NCBI GenBank assembly: GCA_937960755.1 | Contig: CALGOL010000647.1 | Span: 1-9,462, forward strand | Direction of reading: 5' to 3' | From: an uncultured Azospirillum sp. | GTDB lineage: Bacteria; Pseudomonadota; Alphaproteobacteria; Azospirillales; Azospirillaceae | Length of the DNA stretch: 9,462 bases | Part shown: in pieces, positions 1-6,920 of the stretch | Numbering within the stretch: position 1 is the stretch's first letter | Layout of the letters: every line of letters begins with the position of its first letter | Notes under the pieces: model-generated | What the model was told of the DNA's origin: nothing | What the model saw: the letters and a program-made list of their open reading frames with translations, nothing else | The model's database searches: none | Position numbers and translations under genes: made by a program

Positions 1-68
1 CGCCCCCTCACCCTGAGCCTGCGGCTCTTCCCTCTCCCCAGGGGGGAGAGGGGTGACGCGTCTCACCC
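1..68. repeat. Hairpin-rich intergenic repeat upstream of nadK
   Basis: Two adjacent perfect inverted repeats are visible. GAGCC-tgc-GGCTC lies at 15-27, and a 10-bp stem (CCCTCTCCCC at 30-39, GGGGAGAGGG at 43-52) has a 3-base loop. A third possible pairing joins GGGTGA (51-56) to TCACCC (63-68). C-rich runs reading CCCTCACCCT followed by a CCCTCTCCCC hairpin resemble the short dispersed intergenic (REP-like) elements seen in many high-GC proteobacteria; that resemblance is from memory. No T-run follows the stems, so an intrinsic terminator for a plus-strand gene is less likely. The element touches the left edge and may extend beyond it. No second copy was found in this window. Confidence 0.55.
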
Positions 69-177
69 GATTGCCCTGGCCAACCGGCATGACCAGTTGC
101 GGGCGGAACGCTGATATGCTCTGCTTATCAACCGCATCCTTCGCCCTGGGGCTCGCCTGAGAGGCTCAATCCGCGCC

Positions 178-978
178 ATGTCCGTGTTTTCCGCCGCTGG
201 CCCCAACGCACAACCGCGCCTGTGTTTCCTGTGCGCCGACACCGAAGAAGCCCGGGCTGCGCGCCGTCGGCTGGCGCACCGCTACGGCAACGCCCCGCCC
301 GCCGACGCCGACGTGTTGGTCGCGCTGGGGGGCGACGGCTTTTTGCTGGAAACCATGCATAAGACGCTGAAGCTGGAGCGGCCTTTGCCGGTGTTCGGCA
401 TGAACCGCGGCTCCATCGGCTTTCTGCTCAACGCTCACCGCGAAGACGAATTGGAGGAGCGCATCGCCGCCGCCCAGCGGGTGGAGCTGCACCCGTTGCG
501 CATGAAGGCGGAGCGGATGAACGGCGAAACCGTCGAGGCGCTGGGCTTTAACGAAGTCTCATTGCTGCGCGAAACCCGGCAGGCCGCCAAGCTGCGCATT
601 ACGGTGGACGGCGTCGTGCGTTTGCCCGAACTGATCTGCGACGGCGCGTTGGTGGCGACGCCGGCCGGCAGCACCGCCTATAACCTGTCGGCGCATGGGC
701 CGATCGTGCCGCTGGGTTCCGACATTCTGGCGCTGACGCCGATCAGCGCCTTTCGGCCGCGGCGCTGGCGCGGCGCGCTGTTGCCCCACGGCGCCAGTAT
801 TGTTTTCGATGTGCTGGAGACCGCTAAGCGGCCGGTCAGCGCGGTGGCGGACTTTACGGAAGTGCGCGAGGTCATGCGGGTGGAGATCCAAGAAACCCAC
901 GAAATCGCCCTGACCTTACTGTTCGACCCGGAACACAATCTGGAGGAGCGTATTTTGAAAGAGCAGTTCGCCCCATAA
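178..978 (+). CDS. nadK: NAD kinase (ATP-NAD kinase)
   Basis: Phosphorylates NAD to NADP with ATP or polyphosphate as donor; cytosolic and usually essential. The 266-residue product has the family hallmarks in order: the GGDG nucleotide-binding motif at residues 51-54 (catalytic Asp53) after a hydrophobic strand; the FGMNRGSIGFL segment near 73-83; the conserved NE pair at 125-126; and the glycine-rich block DGALVATPAGSTAYNLSAHG at 155-174, which binds the NAD ribose and adenine. The length fits the short alphaproteobacterial form, which lacks a long N-terminal extension. The ATG at 178 has only a distant GAGAGG (159-164) as ribosome site, so the start is probable rather than certain; the N-terminal strand RLCFLCA begins at residue 14. 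A 69-177 leader separates it from the repeat; I see no convincing sigma70 promoter there. The gene is followed by about 100 non-coding bases. Confidence 0.95.
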   Translation: MSVFSAAGPNAQPRLCFLCADTEEARAARRRLAHRYGNAPPADADVLVALGGDGFLLETMHKTLKLERPLPVFGMNRGSIGFLLNAHREDELEERIAAAQRVELHPLRMKAERMNGETVEALGFNEVSLLRETRQAAKLRITVDGVVRLPELICDGALVATPAGSTAYNLSAHGPIVPLGSDILALTPISAFRPRRWRGALLPHGASIVFDVLETAKRPVSAVADFTEVREVMRVEIQETHEIALTLLFDPEHNLEERILKEQFAP

Positions 979-1078
979 AAAAGTAATTTTCAATATGTTG
1001 GTCACGCCTTAGTCATCTTCACAAGCTAGTTTCGCCAACGCCCGCTGATTGGCGCCCGTTCTTTGGAGAGATTTTTCC

Positions 1079-2089
1079 ATGTCTTCGCCGCGTTTCGCCG
1101 CCGCCTTCGCATTTTGTCTCACCGCCGCGCCCATTATGGCGACGCCCGCCGCCGCCGCGAATTGGGGCGGCGAACGCGCCTTTGAATTCGTCGCGCTGGG
1201 GGACATGCCCTATACTTTGCCGGGCGATATTCCGCGCTTTGATCGGCTGATCGCCAAGGTCAACGGGCTGAAGCCCGCCTTCACCATCCATGTCGGCGAC
1301 ACCAAAAGCGGCTCCACGCCGTGCGGCGACGCCGATTATCAGCGCATCCTCGACCAGTTGCAGACCTTTGAGGGCGCGCTGGTCTACACCCCCGGCGACA
1401 ATGAATGGACGGATTGTCACCGCGAAAAGGCGGGCAAGTTCGATCCCATCGAACGGCTGGCGAAAGTGCGGGAGATGTTTTTTAAAGGCCCCAGCAGCCT
1501 GGGCCGCGCGCCCGTCGAGCTGACCCGCCAGGGCGACATCGCGGCGGAGCATCGCCCGTTCATCGAAAACGCCCGCTGGACTTTCGGCGGAATCGCCTTC
1601 GCCACCGTGCATGTCGTCGGCTCCAACAACAATTTGTTGAGCAAGAAAGCGATGGCGGACGAATATTTCGCCCGCAACGCCGCCAACGTCGCCTGGATCA
1701 AGGACAGCTTCGCCGAAGCCGCCAAGGCCGGGGCCGCCGCCATGGTGATCGCCATGCAGGCCGACATGTTTTATCTGAACGAGCTTTCGCCTGTGCTGTC
1801 CAAGGACGGTAACGGCTTCGTCGACACCGTGAAGGCGATTTCGTCGGCGGCGGAAGCCTTCGGCAAGCCGGTGCTGGTGGTCAACGGCGACACCCATGTT
1901 TTGCGCATCGACCAGCCGTTCACCTACGGCGACGGCAAGACGCCGCTGGAGAACGTCACCCGCCTGCAAGTGATGGGCGCGAACCGCACCCATGGCGTGC
2001 GGGTGCTGGCCGATCCCGACAATCCCGACGTTTTTAGTTTTCAGCCGCTAATGATCCCGGAAAACCTCAATAAGCCGCAGCCGAAGTGA
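1079..2089 (+). CDS. Exported calcineurin-like metallophosphoesterase
   Basis: Predicted dinuclear-metal phosphoesterase of unknown substrate, probably periplasmic. I chose the ATG at 1079 because GGAG lies 10 bases upstream (1065-1068) and the protein then starts with a classic signal peptide: Arg5, a hydrophobic run at 6-20, and an Ala-rich cleavage region ending about residue 27 (before NW). An in-frame upstream start at 1049 would add 10 residues with no ribosome site. Family motifs in the 336-residue precursor are GD at 41-42, HVGD at 71-74, TPGDNEW at 105-111 and NGDTH at 269-273. The usual first motif D-x-H reads GDMPY here, so the first metal site departs from the textbook pattern. 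The gene stands alone between nadK and an intrinsic terminator. The fold assignment is good; a specific reaction (phosphomonoesterase, phosphodiesterase, nucleotidase) cannot be given. Confidence 0.85.
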   Translation: MSSPRFAAAFAFCLTAAPIMATPAAAANWGGERAFEFVALGDMPYTLPGDIPRFDRLIAKVNGLKPAFTIHVGDTKSGSTPCGDADYQRILDQLQTFEGALVYTPGDNEWTDCHREKAGKFDPIERLAKVREMFFKGPSSLGRAPVELTRQGDIAAEHRPFIENARWTFGGIAFATVHVVGSNNNLLSKKAMADEYFARNAANVAWIKDSFAEAAKAGAAAMVIAMQADMFYLNELSPVLSKDGNGFVDTVKAISSAAEAFGKPVLVVNGDTHVLRIDQPFTYGDGKTPLENVTRLQVMGANRTHGVRVLADPDNPDVFSFQPLMIPENLNKPQPK

Positions 2090-2100
2090 GGCCAGGGGGT

Positions 2101-2132
2101 GACGGCGGGGCTCCGCCGTCTTACATTCTTTT
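2101..2132 (+). terminator. Intrinsic terminator after the metallophosphoesterase gene
   Basis: A perfect 8-bp GC-rich stem, GACGGCGG (2101-2108) with CCGCCGTC (2113-2120) around a GGCT loop, is followed directly by TTACATTCTTTT. It starts 12 bases after the stop codon. The T-tract is interrupted, so termination may be partial. It separates the metallophosphoesterase from kdsA, implying a kdsA promoter within or just after it; I could not identify a clear one. Confidence 0.75.
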
Positions 2133-2166
2133 GCGTTGAACACACCTCGGTGAAGGCTCCTCTTTC

Positions 2167-3006
2167 ATGTCCATCACGCCGAAGACCGTCTCGGTCGGCG
2201 CTCTCAAAATCGCCAACAACCTGCCGTTCGTCCTCATCGCCGGCCCGTGCCAGATGGAAAGCCGCGACCACGCGCTGGAATGCGCCGCGGCGCTGCGTGA
2301 GATCTGCGGCAAGCTGGGGATCGGGCTGATCTACAAATCCTCCTTCGACAAGGCCAACCGCACCTCGATCCGCGGGCCGCGCGGCATCGGGCTGGAGGGC
2401 GCGTTGCCGGTGTTCGCTGAAGTGAAGGAAAAGTTCGGCTGCCCGGTGCTGACCGACGTGCATGAATCCGCCCATTGCGCCGCCGTCGCGCCCGTCGTGG
2501 ACGTGCTGCAAATCCCGGCTTTCTTGTGCCGGCAGACCGATTTGCTGATCGCCGCGGCGCAGACCGGCCGCGCGGTCAACGTCAAGAAAGGCCAGTTTTT
2601 GGCGCCGTGGGACATGAAGAACGTCGCCGCCAAGCTGACCGAATCGGGCAACGACAACGTCATGTTGTGCGACCGCGGGACCAGCTTCGGCTACAACACG
2701 CTGGTGACCGACTTCCGCGGCCTGCCGATCATGGCGGAAACCGGCTGTCCGGTGATTTTCGACGCCACCCATTCGGTGCAGCAGCCGGGCGGCCAGGGGA
2801 CCAGTTCCGGCGGGCAGCGGGAATTCGTGCCGGTGCTGGCTCGCGCCGCCGTGGCGGTGGGCGTCGCCGGGCTGTTCATTGAAACCCATCCCGACCCGGA
2901 CAAGGCGCCGTCGGACGGCCCCAACATGATCGCGCTGAAGGACATGCCGGCGCTCTTGGCGGACTTGCTGGCGTATGACCAACTGACCAAGTCGAAACAG
3001 CGATAA
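2167..3006 (+). CDS. kdsA: 3-deoxy-D-manno-octulosonate-8-phosphate synthase, metal-dependent class
   Basis: Condenses phosphoenolpyruvate with arabinose-5-phosphate to KDO-8-phosphate, the committed step to KDO of the LPS inner core, so the host has a KDO-containing outer membrane. The 279-residue product is full length and follows the Aquifex enzyme closely: IAGPC at 24-28, KSSFDKANRTSI at 57-68, TDVHES at 96-101, IPAFLCRQTDLL at 116-127, NVKKGQFLAPWD at 138-149, DATHSV at 199-204. The four metal ligands of the metallo class are all present as Cys28, His202, Glu239 and Asp250; Escherichia coli KdsA, a non-metal enzyme, has Asn in place of the Cys. The start at 2167 has GAAGG 10 bases upstream. 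It is the first gene of a three-gene plus-strand set: the CYTH-CHAD gene begins 15 bases after its stop. Confidence 0.96.
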   Translation: MSITPKTVSVGALKIANNLPFVLIAGPCQMESRDHALECAAALREICGKLGIGLIYKSSFDKANRTSIRGPRGIGLEGALPVFAEVKEKFGCPVLTDVHESAHCAAVAPVVDVLQIPAFLCRQTDLLIAAAQTGRAVNVKKGQFLAPWDMKNVAAKLTESGNDNVMLCDRGTSFGYNTLVTDFRGLPIMAETGCPVIFDATHSVQQPGGQGTSSGGQREFVPVLARAAVAVGVAGLFIETHPDPDKAPSDGPNMIALKDMPALLADLLAYDQLTKSKQR

Positions 3007-3021
3007 GGGAGCACCCCCCAA

Positions 3022-4632
3022 ATGGCCAGCGACGGCGGCGCAACCGAAACCGAGTTAAAGCTGAAGGCGACGCCGGAAACGCTCGCCAAGCTGCGTCAAG
3101 CTCCGCTGTTCGCCGCGCGCGGCGCCGGGCGCGCTGTCGCCAAGAACCTGTTCAGCGTCTATTACGACACGGCCGAACGCGCGCTGCAAAGCCGGCTCGC
3201 CACCTTGCGGGTGCGCAAGATCGGCGATAAGGGCGACAAGTTCGTTCAGACCTTGAAGTCGGCGGCGCTGGAGCCGGGCGGCCTCACCCGGTCGGAATGG
3301 GAATGGCCGGTCGCCGGGCCGCATCCCGACCTGTCGGTGATCGTCGAGGCGGAAGCGCTGGCGCTGCTGGGGCCGGTCAGCGCCGATCAGTTGCAGCCGA
3401 TGTTTGAAAGCGTCGTCAAGCGCGCCATCCGCATGGTGGGCGGCGAGGGCCAGCGCATCGAAGTCGCCTTCGACACCGGCGAATTGCGCGCCGGCGAGGG
3501 CGCCGTAACCGCTTTGTCGGAATTGGAGCTGGAGTTGAAGGAGGGCGAGCCCGCCGCCTTATTCGCCTTGGCGCTGGAAATCGCCAAGCTCGCCCCGGTG
3601 CGGCTGGAAACCCGCACCAAAGCGGCGCGCGGCTTCGCGCTGGCCGCCGGGCTGGCCGACGACGGCTGGAGCAAGGCCGACAAGCTGGAGCTGACCCCGT
3701 CGATGACGGTGGAAGCGGCGCTGTGCGGCATCTTCCGCAACGGGTTGAACCATTTCGCCGCCAACGACGCCTGCGCGCTGGCTGGGGTGGAGCCGGAAGG
3801 CGTGCACCAGATGCGCGTCGCGCTGCGCCGGCTGCGCTCGGCGGCGTCGCTGTTCCGCCGCTTCATTCCGACCGACCGCTATGCTTGGCTGACCGGGGAA
3901 TTGCGCTGGCTGGCCGGCAGTTTGGGTCCGGCGCGGGATTGGGACGTGTTCTTGAGCGAGCTTGTCGCCCCGGTGCGCGCCGGCTTGGGGCAAGGCGCCG
4001 CCTTGGCCGATGATCTGACGGCGCTGGAGGCGGCGGCGGAAGCCAAGCGCCGCGCCGCTTACCAGGGCGTCGCCGCGACGATTCAGTCGGAACGTTACGG
4101 CCTGTTCCAGGTGGCGTTGGCGGGTTGGGTGGAGGCGCGCGGCTGGCGCGCCCAGCCGGTCAGCGAAGCTTCGGTCAAGCTGTTCGCGCCCATCGGCGAA
4201 TTGGCCGATTCGCTGCTGGACAAGCGCATGCGCCGGGCGCGGCGCACCGGGCGGGGTTTCGCCAAGCTGGCGGCGGTTCAGCGTCATGAACTGCGTATCG
4301 CCTTGAAGAAGCTGCGCTACGCCGCCGACTTCTTCCGCGGGCTTTATGATGAAAAAACCACCCGCCGCTTCGTCGCGCAATTGGCGTCGCTGCAAGACGC
4401 GCTGGGGCATCTCAACGACGTCGCCACCGCCAGCCGGCTGATCCAAAGCCTGCATAATGACGGGACCGTCGCCCCGGCGGCGGAGGCCAGGGCCGCCGGG
4501 CTGGTGGTGGGATGGCACGCCCGTGGGCTGGCGGAATCCGAACCGCAGCTTGTCGCCGCCTGGGAAAGTTTTGTCGACGTCAAGCCGTTCTGGGCCAAAC
4601 CCGCGGCCCCGGAACAGGAAGCCTGCGCATGA
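3022..4632 (+). CDS. CYTH-CHAD protein (probable inorganic triphosphatase / polyphosphate-binding)
   Basis: Two-domain protein of 536 residues. The N-terminal CYTH domain (about 7-210) opens with the diagnostic ExExK (Glu9, Glu11, Lys13), then LRVRK (62-66), QTLKS (76-80), the paired acidic strand ELELELKEG (167-175) and a late RTKAARGFAL (198-207), all positions that line the tunnel binding triphosphate and divalent metal. The C-terminal CHAD domain (about 225-525) is helical and shows its twin His-containing helices, VHQMRVALRRLRS (261-273) and RHELRIALKKLRYAADFF (421-438), rich in Arg and Lys. CYTH-CHAD proteins of this kind (ygiF type) hydrolyse inorganic triphosphate, and CHAD domains bind polyphosphate and localise to polyphosphate granules. 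AAGGGAG lies 10 bases before the ATG. The gene sits 15 bases after kdsA, and its stop overlaps the next start (ATGA). The exact substrate here is inferred. Confidence 0.93.
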   Translation: MASDGGATETELKLKATPETLAKLRQAPLFAARGAGRAVAKNLFSVYYDTAERALQSRLATLRVRKIGDKGDKFVQTLKSAALEPGGLTRSEWEWPVAGPHPDLSVIVEAEALALLGPVSADQLQPMFESVVKRAIRMVGGEGQRIEVAFDTGELRAGEGAVTALSELELELKEGEPAALFALALEIAKLAPVRLETRTKAARGFALAAGLADDGWSKADKLELTPSMTVEAALCGIFRNGLNHFAANDACALAGVEPEGVHQMRVALRRLRSAASLFRRFIPTDRYAWLTGELRWLAGSLGPARDWDVFLSELVAPVRAGLGQGAALADDLTALEAAAEAKRRAAYQGVAATIQSERYGLFQVALAGWVEARGWRAQPVSEASVKLFAPIGELADSLLDKRMRRARRTGRGFAKLAAVQRHELRIALKKLRYAADFFRGLYDEKTTRRFVAQLASLQDALGHLNDVATASRLIQSLHNDGTVAPAAEARAAGLVVGWHARGLAESEPQLVAAWESFVDVKPFWAKPAAPEQEACA

Positions 4633-5261
4633 TAACCGTGCTGGTCGCCAACATTAAGGGGGGCTGCGGCAAGACCACCGTCGCCACCCACCTCGCCGCG
4701 GCTTACGCCAAGCAGGGTTTTGCGGTGGCTATCGCCGACGTCGACCGGCAACGTTCATCGCTTGGCTGGCTGGAGCGCCGGCCGACGACGGCGACGCCGA
4801 TTATCGGGCTGGACTGGGGCAAGGATTTTCACGCTCCGCCCAAGGCGCTGCCGCGGCTGGTGATCGACGCGCCGGCGGCGCTGAAGACCAAGCAGATTGA
4901 AGAACTGGTCAAGATGGCGGATCTGGTGGTGCTGCCGGTTCTGCCCGGCGTGTTCGACGAGCAGGCGACCCGGCGTTTCCTCGACAAGCTGGAAGAGTTG
5001 AAGCCGATCGCCAAGAACAAGAAACAGGTGGCGGTGGTCGGCAACCGGCTGCGCGCCCGCACCAAATCGGCCGAGCGGCTGGACGCTTTTCTGTCCGGCG
5101 TCGGCCATTCGGTGGCGGCGCGGCTGCGCGACAGCCAGATTTACGCGGATGCGGCGGCCGCTGGCCTGTCGCTGTTCGATCTGACCGCCAAGCGCGCCGC
5201 CGAGCATCGCGAGGATTGGGCGCCGCTGCTCGCTTACATCGATCAGGCGACGACGGGCTAG
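4629..5261 (+). CDS. Orphan ParA/MinD-family partitioning ATPase
   Basis: A 210-residue P-loop ATPase of the deviant Walker A group. It starts MITVLVANIKGGCGKTTVAT: the KGGxGKTT loop at 10-17 contains both the signature Lys10, which acts across the dimer, and Lys15. The Walker A-prime strand follows as AIADVDRQRSS (35-44), and Walker B as LVIDAPA (77-83). These are the residues needed for an ATP-dependent sandwich dimer. I chose the ATG at 4629: it overlaps the CHAD stop as ATGA, has AGGAAG 7 bases upstream, and puts the P-loop at the very N-terminus as usual. No ParB-like gene, no N-terminal HTH (so not a plasmid P1-type ParA) and no obvious C-terminal membrane helix are present. Short ParA proteins of this type position cargoes such as plasmids, chemoreceptor arrays or carboxysomes. 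Translational coupling to the CHAD protein suggests that protein, or a polyphosphate granule, as partner; this is inference. Confidence 0.9.
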   Translation: MITVLVANIKGGCGKTTVATHLAAAYAKQGFAVAIADVDRQRSSLGWLERRPTTATPIIGLDWGKDFHAPPKALPRLVIDAPAALKTKQIEELVKMADLVVLPVLPGVFDEQATRRFLDKLEELKPIAKNKKQVAVVGNRLRARTKSAERLDAFLSGVGHSVAARLRDSQIYADAAAAGLSLFDLTAKRAAEHREDWAPLLAYIDQATTG

Positions 5262-5276
5262 AAGGAGGGGCGCGGT

Positions 5277-6857
5277 TTAGCCGGCGTTTTCCCGCCCCAG
5301 CACCGAAATCAGCGCTTCGACCACCAGCGGGTCGAAATGGCGGCCCGACTCGCGTTTCAGCAGCGCCAGCACCTCCGATTGCTCCCACGCCGGCTTGTAG
5401 GGTCTGGCGTGCAGCAGCGCGTCGTAGACGTCGGCGACGGCGACGATGCGGCCGGCCAGCGGTATGTCGCCGCCCCCTAAACGGCGCGGGTAGCCCGTGC
5501 CGTCAAATTTTTCATGGTGGGACAGGGCGATGTCGGCCCCCATCGACAAATAGCTGTGGCCGCCGGCGAGGTCCGCCGCCTCCAGCAGCAGCCGGCCGCC
5601 GATGTCGGCATGCGAGCGCATGACGACCAGCTCCTCGTCGGTCAGCGCCCCCGGTTTTTTCAAGATGGCGTCGGGTATCGCCACCTTGCCGACGTCGTGC
5701 AGCATGCTGGCGAGTTCGATGCGCTCAATAAATTCGCCGTCGAGCAGGTCGGGGGCGACGCCGCGGCGGCGCAGCTCTTGCGCGATCAGCCGCGACCAAC
5801 GGCCGATGCGCCGGACATGGTCGCCGGTCACTTCGTCTTTGTACTCCGCCAGCATGCCCAGCGCGTGGACGGTGGCGCGCTGGGTCAGGCCCAGCCGTTC
5901 ATAGAGCAGCACGTTGTCGAAACCGACCGCGACCTTGCCGCAGAAGATTTCGATCAATTGGCGGTCCACCACCGACAAGGGCTCGGTCCCCTCGACGTAG
6001 ATCACGCTGGCGGCGTGCTCGCGCGACCGGAAGGCGACGACGCAATGGCGATGGCGATGCACGGCCCGCCGCTCGTCCAAAGCTGCGGCGATATCGTCGA
6101 GGATGTCGCGGCCGACCACGTCGCCCACCGGCTTGCCGGCGGCGTCTTCAAAGGCGCCGCTGCCCGCCAGCACCTTCAGTTCGTCGTGCGGATCGGGTCC
6201 GGGCGACGGCCCGGCGATGGTGCAGAGGAACGAGCCTTGCGCGCTTTTCAGCAGCGAGCCCATCTGCATCAGCACGCCTTGGATGAAGCTTTGCAGCGAG
6301 CGCTGTTCGAACAGCGCCGAAGCGCCGTCGACGATCTTCTCCAGCCCGCGCCGGCTTTGTTCGATGGTGGCGATGTGTTGATAGGAGCGCAAGGCCGCCA
6401 CCGTCGCGGTGAACAGCTTTTGCGAGGTCAGCTCGCTTTTCGCCTTATAATCGTTGATGTCGTAGTTGACGATGACTTCCCGTTCCGGGGCTTGGCCGGG
6501 CTGGCCGGTGCGCAGGATGATGCGCACCTGATGATTGCCGAGTTCCTGGCGGATGTAATGCACCAGCTTTAAACCGGCGTCGTCGGTCTCCATCACCACG
6601 TCCAACAGGATGGCGGCGATATCGTTTTCTTGGGCGAGCACGACCTGGGCTTCGCCGGCGGAATAGGCGGACAGAAAACGGATCGGCCGCTGCTCAAACA
6701 CCACATCGCCCAGCACGACGCGGGTGATCGCGTGAACTTCCTTATCGTCGTCGACGATCAGCACGGTCCACGGCGGGGCGGTGTTTTCCCATGGGCCGCC
6801 GGCGTCGGCTTCTTCGTCCGCGAACACCAGCGCGTCGTCTTCGTTGATGCTCGTCAT
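5277..6857 (-). CDS. Response regulator with DUF3369 and HD-GYP c-di-GMP phosphodiesterase domains
   Basis: Predicted cytosolic two-component output protein that hydrolyses c-di-GMP. From the ATG at 6857 it has 526 residues: a short acidic N-terminus; a receiver domain (about 30-160) with the acidic triad DDD at 36-38, phospho-acceptor Asp86, Thr117 and Lys138; a DUF3369-type sensory region (about 160-315); and an HD-GYP domain (about 325-520). Catalytic motifs are intact: the GDH His at 347, HDVGK at 387-391, and HHEKFDGTGYP at 447-457. An in-frame TTG at 6875 would add six residues but has no ribosome site and lies inside an inverted repeat; the ATG has only a weak GAAAG 11 bases upstream. 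No cognate histidine kinase is in the window. It follows the FNR-type gene on the same strand with its own candidate promoter, and ends 15 bases from the convergent parA gene. Confidence 0.93.
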   Translation of the reverse strand: MTSINEDDALVFADEEADAGGPWENTAPPWTVLIVDDDKEVHAITRVVLGDVVFEQRPIRFLSAYSAGEAQVVLAQENDIAAILLDVVMETDDAGLKLVHYIRQELGNHQVRIILRTGQPGQAPEREVIVNYDINDYKAKSELTSQKLFTATVAALRSYQHIATIEQSRRGLEKIVDGASALFEQRSLQSFIQGVLMQMGSLLKSAQGSFLCTIAGPSPGPDPHDELKVLAGSGAFEDAAGKPVGDVVGRDILDDIAAALDERRAVHRHRHCVVAFRSREHAASVIYVEGTEPLSVVDRQLIEIFCGKVAVGFDNVLLYERLGLTQRATVHALGMLAEYKDEVTGDHVRRIGRWSRLIAQELRRRGVAPDLLDGEFIERIELASMLHDVGKVAIPDAILKKPGALTDEELVVMRSHADIGGRLLLEAADLAGGHSYLSMGADIALSHHEKFDGTGYPRRLGGGDIPLAGRIVAVADVYDALLHARPYKPAWEQSEVLALLKRESGRHFDPLVVEALISVLGRENAG

Positions 6858-6869
6858 AGGCGCGGACGC

Positions 6870-6900
6870 TTTCAAAAATTCTGCTTAGTCATTTTTGAAA
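6870..6900. promoter_or_regulatory. Perfect 10-bp inverted repeat, probable operator of the HD-GYP gene
   Basis: TTTCAAAAAT (6870-6879) and ATTTTTGAAA (6891-6900) are exact reverse complements separated by 11 bases; half-site centres are 21 bp apart, two helical turns. On the minus strand the right arm overlaps the predicted -10 and the left arm falls just after the predicted transcription start, between it and the ATG at 6857. This is the geometry of a repressor operator. A role as RNA hairpin is less likely since the stem is almost all A-T. The cognate regulator is unknown. It does not match the TTGAT-N4-ATCAA FNR box. Confidence 0.5.
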
Positions 6901-6920
6901 TCATTCGCAAAATATGTCAA
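6891..6920 (-). promoter_or_regulatory. Candidate sigma70 promoter of the HD-GYP gene
   Basis: On the minus strand a perfect -35 TTGACA (6920-6915) is followed after 18 bases by AAAAAT (6896-6891), matching the -10 consensus at four of six positions. This predicts a start near 6884 and a leader of about 27 bases to the ATG at 6857. The -10 lies inside the right arm of the inverted repeat. Confidence 0.5.

Noticed and set aside
1..68. CRISPR repeat or rRNA/tRNA fragment
   Set aside because: There is no repeat-spacer periodicity and no conserved tRNA or rRNA sequence, only local hairpins.
979..1078. Promoter for the metallophosphoesterase gene
   Set aside because: TTGGTC at 998-1003 is followed at normal spacing only by ACAAGC, too poor a -10 to call.
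1019..1993. 324-codon minus-strand open frame opposite the metallophosphoesterase
   Set aside because: The plus strand has a ribosome site, signal peptide and phosphoesterase motifs; the reverse frame is low-complexity Gly/Arg/His sequence.
2041..3021. 326-codon minus-strand open frame opposite kdsA
   Set aside because: kdsA on the plus strand is conserved end to end; the reverse frame has no recognisable motif and runs through the terminator.
3559..4518. 319-codon minus-strand open frame opposite the CHAD domain
   Set aside because: The CHAD helices with paired His residues are clearly real on the plus strand; the reverse frame is Gln/Arg-rich shadow.
4512..4628. 39-codon N-terminal extension of the ParA frame
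   Set aside because: It lies inside the CHAD coding sequence, has no ribosome site, and would put the P-loop far from the N-terminus; the ATGA-coupled ATG at 4629 is better.
5514..6572. 352-codon plus-strand open frame opposite the HD-GYP gene
   Set aside because: It mirrors a full response regulator with intact catalytic motifs; its composition is typical of antisense shadows.
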